Position numbers and translations under genes: made by a program. Below are positions 62,201 to 64,000 of a stretch of 64,000 nt of DNA, in pieces (within the stretch, counting starts at the first letter, position 1; each line of letters starts with the position of its first letter). The notes beneath the pieces were generated by a model that had not been told where the DNA came from, did no database searches, and saw only the letters and a list, made by a program, of their open reading frames with translations. This DNA is from G965233625 sp965233625 (lineage in GTDB: Bacteria > Planctomycetota > Planctomycetia > Pirellulales > Pirellulaceae), in the NCBI GenBank assembly GCA_965233625.1, contig OZ247499.1, forward strand, positions 1,302,001 through 1,366,000. Direction: 5' to 3'.

Positions 62201-62679
62201 AGGTCTTCTGCGATTCCGCGCTCTTGCTGTTCATCTAATGCGTAGAACTTCTTCGGCTTGTTATGTGAATCGAGATAAAGCACCTGACAGATGGTGAACA
62301 CCTTGCCGGTCGATGCGTTTTCGAAGCAAGCCAGCAAGGCGGAGTAGTGCTTGCTGCCGGGTCGAAGATAACGCAGTTGCGGCGTCCCGGATGCACCGAT
62401 CGTCTTGTCGTAGGCGCCTTGGATATAGGTGCGTTCGTCGCGTTCAGATTTCGATGCGCCTGATGCAAAGTTGTATTTACGGGTGACGGGCCGCACCAGC
62501 AACGTAAGCAGTGCATCGACAATCGTCGATTTTCCGGTGCCGTTTTCGCCGACCAGCAGCGTCCATTCGCCGCGAGGGTGGAAGCCATGCACTGCGCCGT
62601 CGAACGTACCCCAGTTGTACAATTCGAGTTTGCTAAGGCGGTAACCTGCGATCTGTTCGAGTCCGGACAGCATGTTCAT
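59287..62679 (-). CDS. jetC: Wadjet JetC-like SMC ATPase
   Basis: 1130 residues from ATG 62679 behind AAAGGCGACCGG; the frame is open to 62781 but that would cut into jetB. Walker A GENGTGKST at 44-52; long coiled coils through the middle; signature GGSGKSGGEKARL and Walker B FVMVDEMFS near the C-terminus. This is the MukB-like condensin motor of Wadjet, which extrudes DNA loops and identifies small circles. It overlaps jetB by ATGA and jetD by TAGTG. Confidence 0.93.
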   Translation of the reverse strand: MNMLSGLEQIAGYRLSKLELYNWGTFDGAVHGFHPRGEWTLLVGENGTGKSTIVDALLTLLVRPVTRKYNFASGASKSERDERTYIQGAYDKTIGASGTPQLRYLRPGSKHYSALLACFENASTGKVFTICQVLYLDSHNKPKKFYALDEQQERGIAEDLGNITESSSVLGTLKHRDFKATGSYTQYFEWLRRKVDCRPKAMDMFNQAAWVKDVNQLDTFVREQMLEKRPWDEKVSQLLTNFVELSEAHRSLVTVREQAKLLGPVTETGQRHQKLAEELNTARDQLASISLFFDSATVQLLEPLCYEWAGRVSQIETQSELLQGEIKNAHREVARIELEIAGAGGERLQRLPDLIEREEEREQTKKKARTQLELLLTQASIDMEIDSGEALRRLQAAASSRQQELEIERKLTQEQAAQLQYEIGHHKQRMHDDREELTSLEQRKGNMPRELVYMRDELCRELKIAPRELPFAAELMAVGAEHREWEATIEQVLNGFARDLLVKERHYAKVSGFIDSRRLVDRDGRGQRLSYTRVGVARSAPEHATAGDNISLLSMLKFREENDLAPWVRAQVAQRFDFKACESVEQFQTADQAAMTRNRHIKRNKIQHSKDDRSQQGDRKRFVLGWENREKIRALKDSLEQGEAALQQLAASESALMQAIEDATNALARLRQIAGFNEFDAIDDERHRLLAAEYRLELERLRKSNDKIRELEGRKNTVEAKIDNKQQLLKALSRECAEAATALDNGRQLTAKASQSLASARENGTYERLATQFGSIERMLTSTPLTLDNLTTLPGEFQQQRFDEVERLRNRLEPVAKSLRGQMLKFLTKFPAFQADLADDVDSLPQFVALHQRIEKDDLPRHVKRFKEKLNEKVLTEVGVMNSHLETEREEIIEKIEEINQGLRRMEWREGTHIRLDSGPTSDPEIRDFRRELAGCLTGYLDGSNQATEETFLRIQKLVDKLRDDKNVRWREKVIDVRRWFSFSARELVTETGEPRSYYDGGSGKSGGEKARLAFLVLVAAIVYQYDIDPDDPRSDKFRFVMVDEMFSRTAAKYAKYAMELFKQFGLQLMIVAPLDAKARVCEPYVGIHAHVVKDAETDRSEILSYTSQREASSLRNGKQSATAKRPKLK

Positions 62680-63317
62680 CCGGTCGCCTTTCTTCGTGCC
62701 AGTTCTTCCTGCAATTCGGTGCGTATTGCCTTCAACGTTTCTAAAGGCAGCCGCGCTTTGACAATTCGCCGGATCTCCCACGACGGTGGCGTTTTCTCGA
62801 ACCGGCGAACAAACTTGAGTTGTTCCATCCGGGCGAGTTGCTTCGATAAACCGTCGTTCAGCCGCACTTCGTCGATGCTATCCGGGAAGAACGTCCGCCA
62901 TATCGCCAGCAGCGCAGCCTGTTCAATAACGCACCGTTCGCTCTGCAGATCCTCCTCTTCACTGCGCCGCAATTCATCGCGCAACACAACGCTGAGCAAC
63001 GTCGCTTCAAAGCCAAGAGCCACTTTGCGGAACAGTTTAGGCATCGACTCATAGTCAGCAGGCAACTCTTCAGTTTCAGGCTGGTGAAGCCAGGCTAAGC
63101 CGTCGTTTTCGTTGACGATTAGCACCAGGCCCAATCTGGCGAAATGATCCGTCAACGGTGAAAGGTTCGAGAGAATTTCGTTCCAGGTGTTGCCCGGGTC
63201 GTCGTGATAGATAACGCCCGTCAGCAGCTTCACGGCAGCAGAACTCCACGGCTCGCGCGGCGGAAACTCGAATGCATTATGGTCGCCGGCTGCTGCTTGC
63301 CCATCGGGTTCGCTCAT
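62676..63317 (-). CDS. jetB: Wadjet JetB-like MukE-type subunit
   Basis: 213 residues, DUF4194-type. Winged-helix regions around LTDHFARLGLVLIVNENDGLAWL and LSKQLARMEQLKFVRRF; helical C-terminus. JetB binds JetA and JetC in the SMC complex. ATG overlaps the jetA stop (AAAATGAGC) and its own stop overlaps jetC (ATGA), so the operon is fully coupled. Confidence 0.88.
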   Translation of the reverse strand: MSEPDGQAAAGDHNAFEFPPREPWSSAAVKLLTGVIYHDDPGNTWNEILSNLSPLTDHFARLGLVLIVNENDGLAWLHQPETEELPADYESMPKLFRKVALGFEATLLSVVLRDELRRSEEEDLQSERCVIEQAALLAIWRTFFPDSIDEVRLNDGLSKQLARMEQLKFVRRFEKTPPSWEIRRIVKARLPLETLKAIRTELQEELARRKATG

Positions 63318-64000
63318 TTTGGATTCCCCGGCGTCGCGCCGTTGTGTATGTCGGTGTTGCGTGAGAAGCTTGCGGCATGTTCGCTGAGGAACGTTACTAC
63401 TGGTATCCGCACTTTTACTAGCGTGTTCGTTTCGGTATCGCGAACTACAACCGTTGTGTGCAGATCGCGGTCGATCGAATGGCCGTCTTCGTACGCAATC
63501 TGAAAGTAGCCCGCCAGTTCAAGAACGCCCGAGGCAGGCGGAAAAAGATCGACCAGCATCTCCATCGTAACCTGGTCATGCGATACCAGTACACTGAGTA
63601 CATTGTTGCGCAACTGCTCGAAATCGAGCAACTGCAAACTTTCCAAAATCCCGCGCTGCCCTGCAGTCCTTTCCAGATCGATAACATGTTCACCGGGGCG
63701 GATATCGAACGATTGGGGCGCCGTCCAGAATGTCCGGCTTAAAGCTGACGCAACGCCGGTTGTGGCTTGGACCTTCACGCCCGTGAATTGTGCGCCCGGT
63801 AATTCATCTCTCAGCGAGCAACCTAGCTGCTTGATGTCGCGCAACAGTTCCGCCGTCATCCTACGGTCTTCAGCCGTATTCAGGTCGAGCAGTTTGCGGA
63901 GCGATGTAGAAAGCCGCCCGTTTGTCTTCAACACCTTGTCCGCTTCCTGCAGCAACGATTTCACCATAGTCCGCAGCCGCTGGATCGCTTCGCGCTGATC
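63314..64000 (-). CDS. jetA: Wadjet JetA-like kleisin subunit (N-terminus beyond window edge)
   Basis: About 229 C-terminal codons are seen, and the frame is open to the right edge. An internal ATG at 63967 is not the real start, because eleven more in-frame codons precede it and DUF3375-type JetA proteins are about twice this length. Winged-helix-like text is seen in FEQLRNNVLSVLVSHDQVTMEMLVDLFPP. JetA is the MukF-like kleisin. It is the first gene of the operon. Confidence 0.88.
   Translation of the reverse strand, partial: DQREAIQRLRTMVKSLLQEADKVLKTNGRLSTSLRKLLDLNTAEDRRMTAELLRDIKQLGCSLRDELPGAQFTGVKVQATTGVASALSRTFWTAPQSFDIRPGEHVIDLERTAGQRGILESLQLLDFEQLRNNVLSVLVSHDQVTMEMLVDLFPPASGVLELAGYFQIAYEDGHSIDRDLHTTVVVRDTETNTLVKVRIPVVTFLSEHAASFSRNTDIHNGATPGNPK

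Noticed and set aside
1..64000. tRNA, rRNA or riboswitch genes
   Set aside because: Scanned by eye for cloverleaf arms and T-loop text in the gaps; none found with enough support.

Overview
The window looks like a chromosomal or large-plasmid segment of a Planctomycete-type bacterium. This is inferred from several features: WCxEHGVPE-type Cys motifs in an efflux adaptor and a lipoprotein, a cytochrome of the SCAECH...GVDLKDY type, CusB-like adaptors with built-in metal-binding domains, and many long, loosely packed operons. No rRNA, tRNA or other marker gene is present, so the assignment stays tentative. Most of the window is a metal-resistance island carrying at least four separate RND efflux sets, a mercury operon, a P1B-4 ATPase, a multicopper oxidase and many small Cys-, His- or Met-rich secreted proteins.

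Layout. 1-12774 (minus): a CusB-type adaptor cut by the left edge, a tiny CPNC lipoprotein, a degenerate receiver protein, a Cys-rich secreted protein, a SpoIIE/PP2C phosphatase coupled to an APC permease with a Cys-rich N-terminus, then a tightly overlapping redox operon (heptaheme cytochrome, membrane cytochrome b-like protein, flavin/2Fe-2S reductase, Met/Gly-rich protein, glutamate dehydrogenase with an inserted six-Cys cluster) headed by a Met-rich CpxP-like protein. 12775-13341: control region with twin operator-like repeats, then an ECF sigma factor. 13976-22652: outer membrane factor, Cys-rich protein, CusB with metal-binding and TRASH-like domains, CusA, and a double-TRASH protein. 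22783-23970: mercury operon with a textbook mer promoter, MerR, and a MerT-like/thioredoxin-like ORF interrupted by an in-frame TGA exactly where a Cys is expected. 24096-24470: decayed fragment of a P-type ATPase. 24587-28591: diheme lipoprotein, methyltransferase, second APC permease. 28961-31999: outer membrane factor with MQH repeats and a Tat-exported multicopper oxidase. 32373-33887: GNAT protein with a possible transposase remnant in front.

34124-41051: Cys-rich protein, CzcB-like adaptor, CzcA of the DFGLVVD class, Cys-motif lipoprotein, thioredoxin-like lipoprotein and another Cys-rich protein. 41239-42968: a CsrA-receiver fusion gene split by an IS630-family element. 42993-47464: second PP2C phosphatase, P1B-4 ATPase and a decayed HMA-domain gene. 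47738-51090: LysR regulator, sterol-desaturase-family enzyme, and an MFS gene with an in-frame amber stop. 51182-57248 (minus): His-rich protein, CzcB, CzcA with an unusual insertion, and a His-rich lipoprotein. 58118-64000 (minus): Wadjet JetABCD plasmid-defence operon, with jetA cut by the right edge.

How the parts work together (inference): small secreted Cys/His-rich proteins sit next to each efflux set and probably sense or buffer metal. RND pumps with or without local outer membrane factors export Cu/Ag and divalent cations. MerR controls mercury uptake and handling. PP2C/receiver modules and the ECF factor give stress-linked control. Two ordinary enzymes carry extra Cys-rich peptides, which suggests local selection for metal binding. 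Pseudogenes, an IS and a broken ATPase copy show continuing rearrangement of the island.
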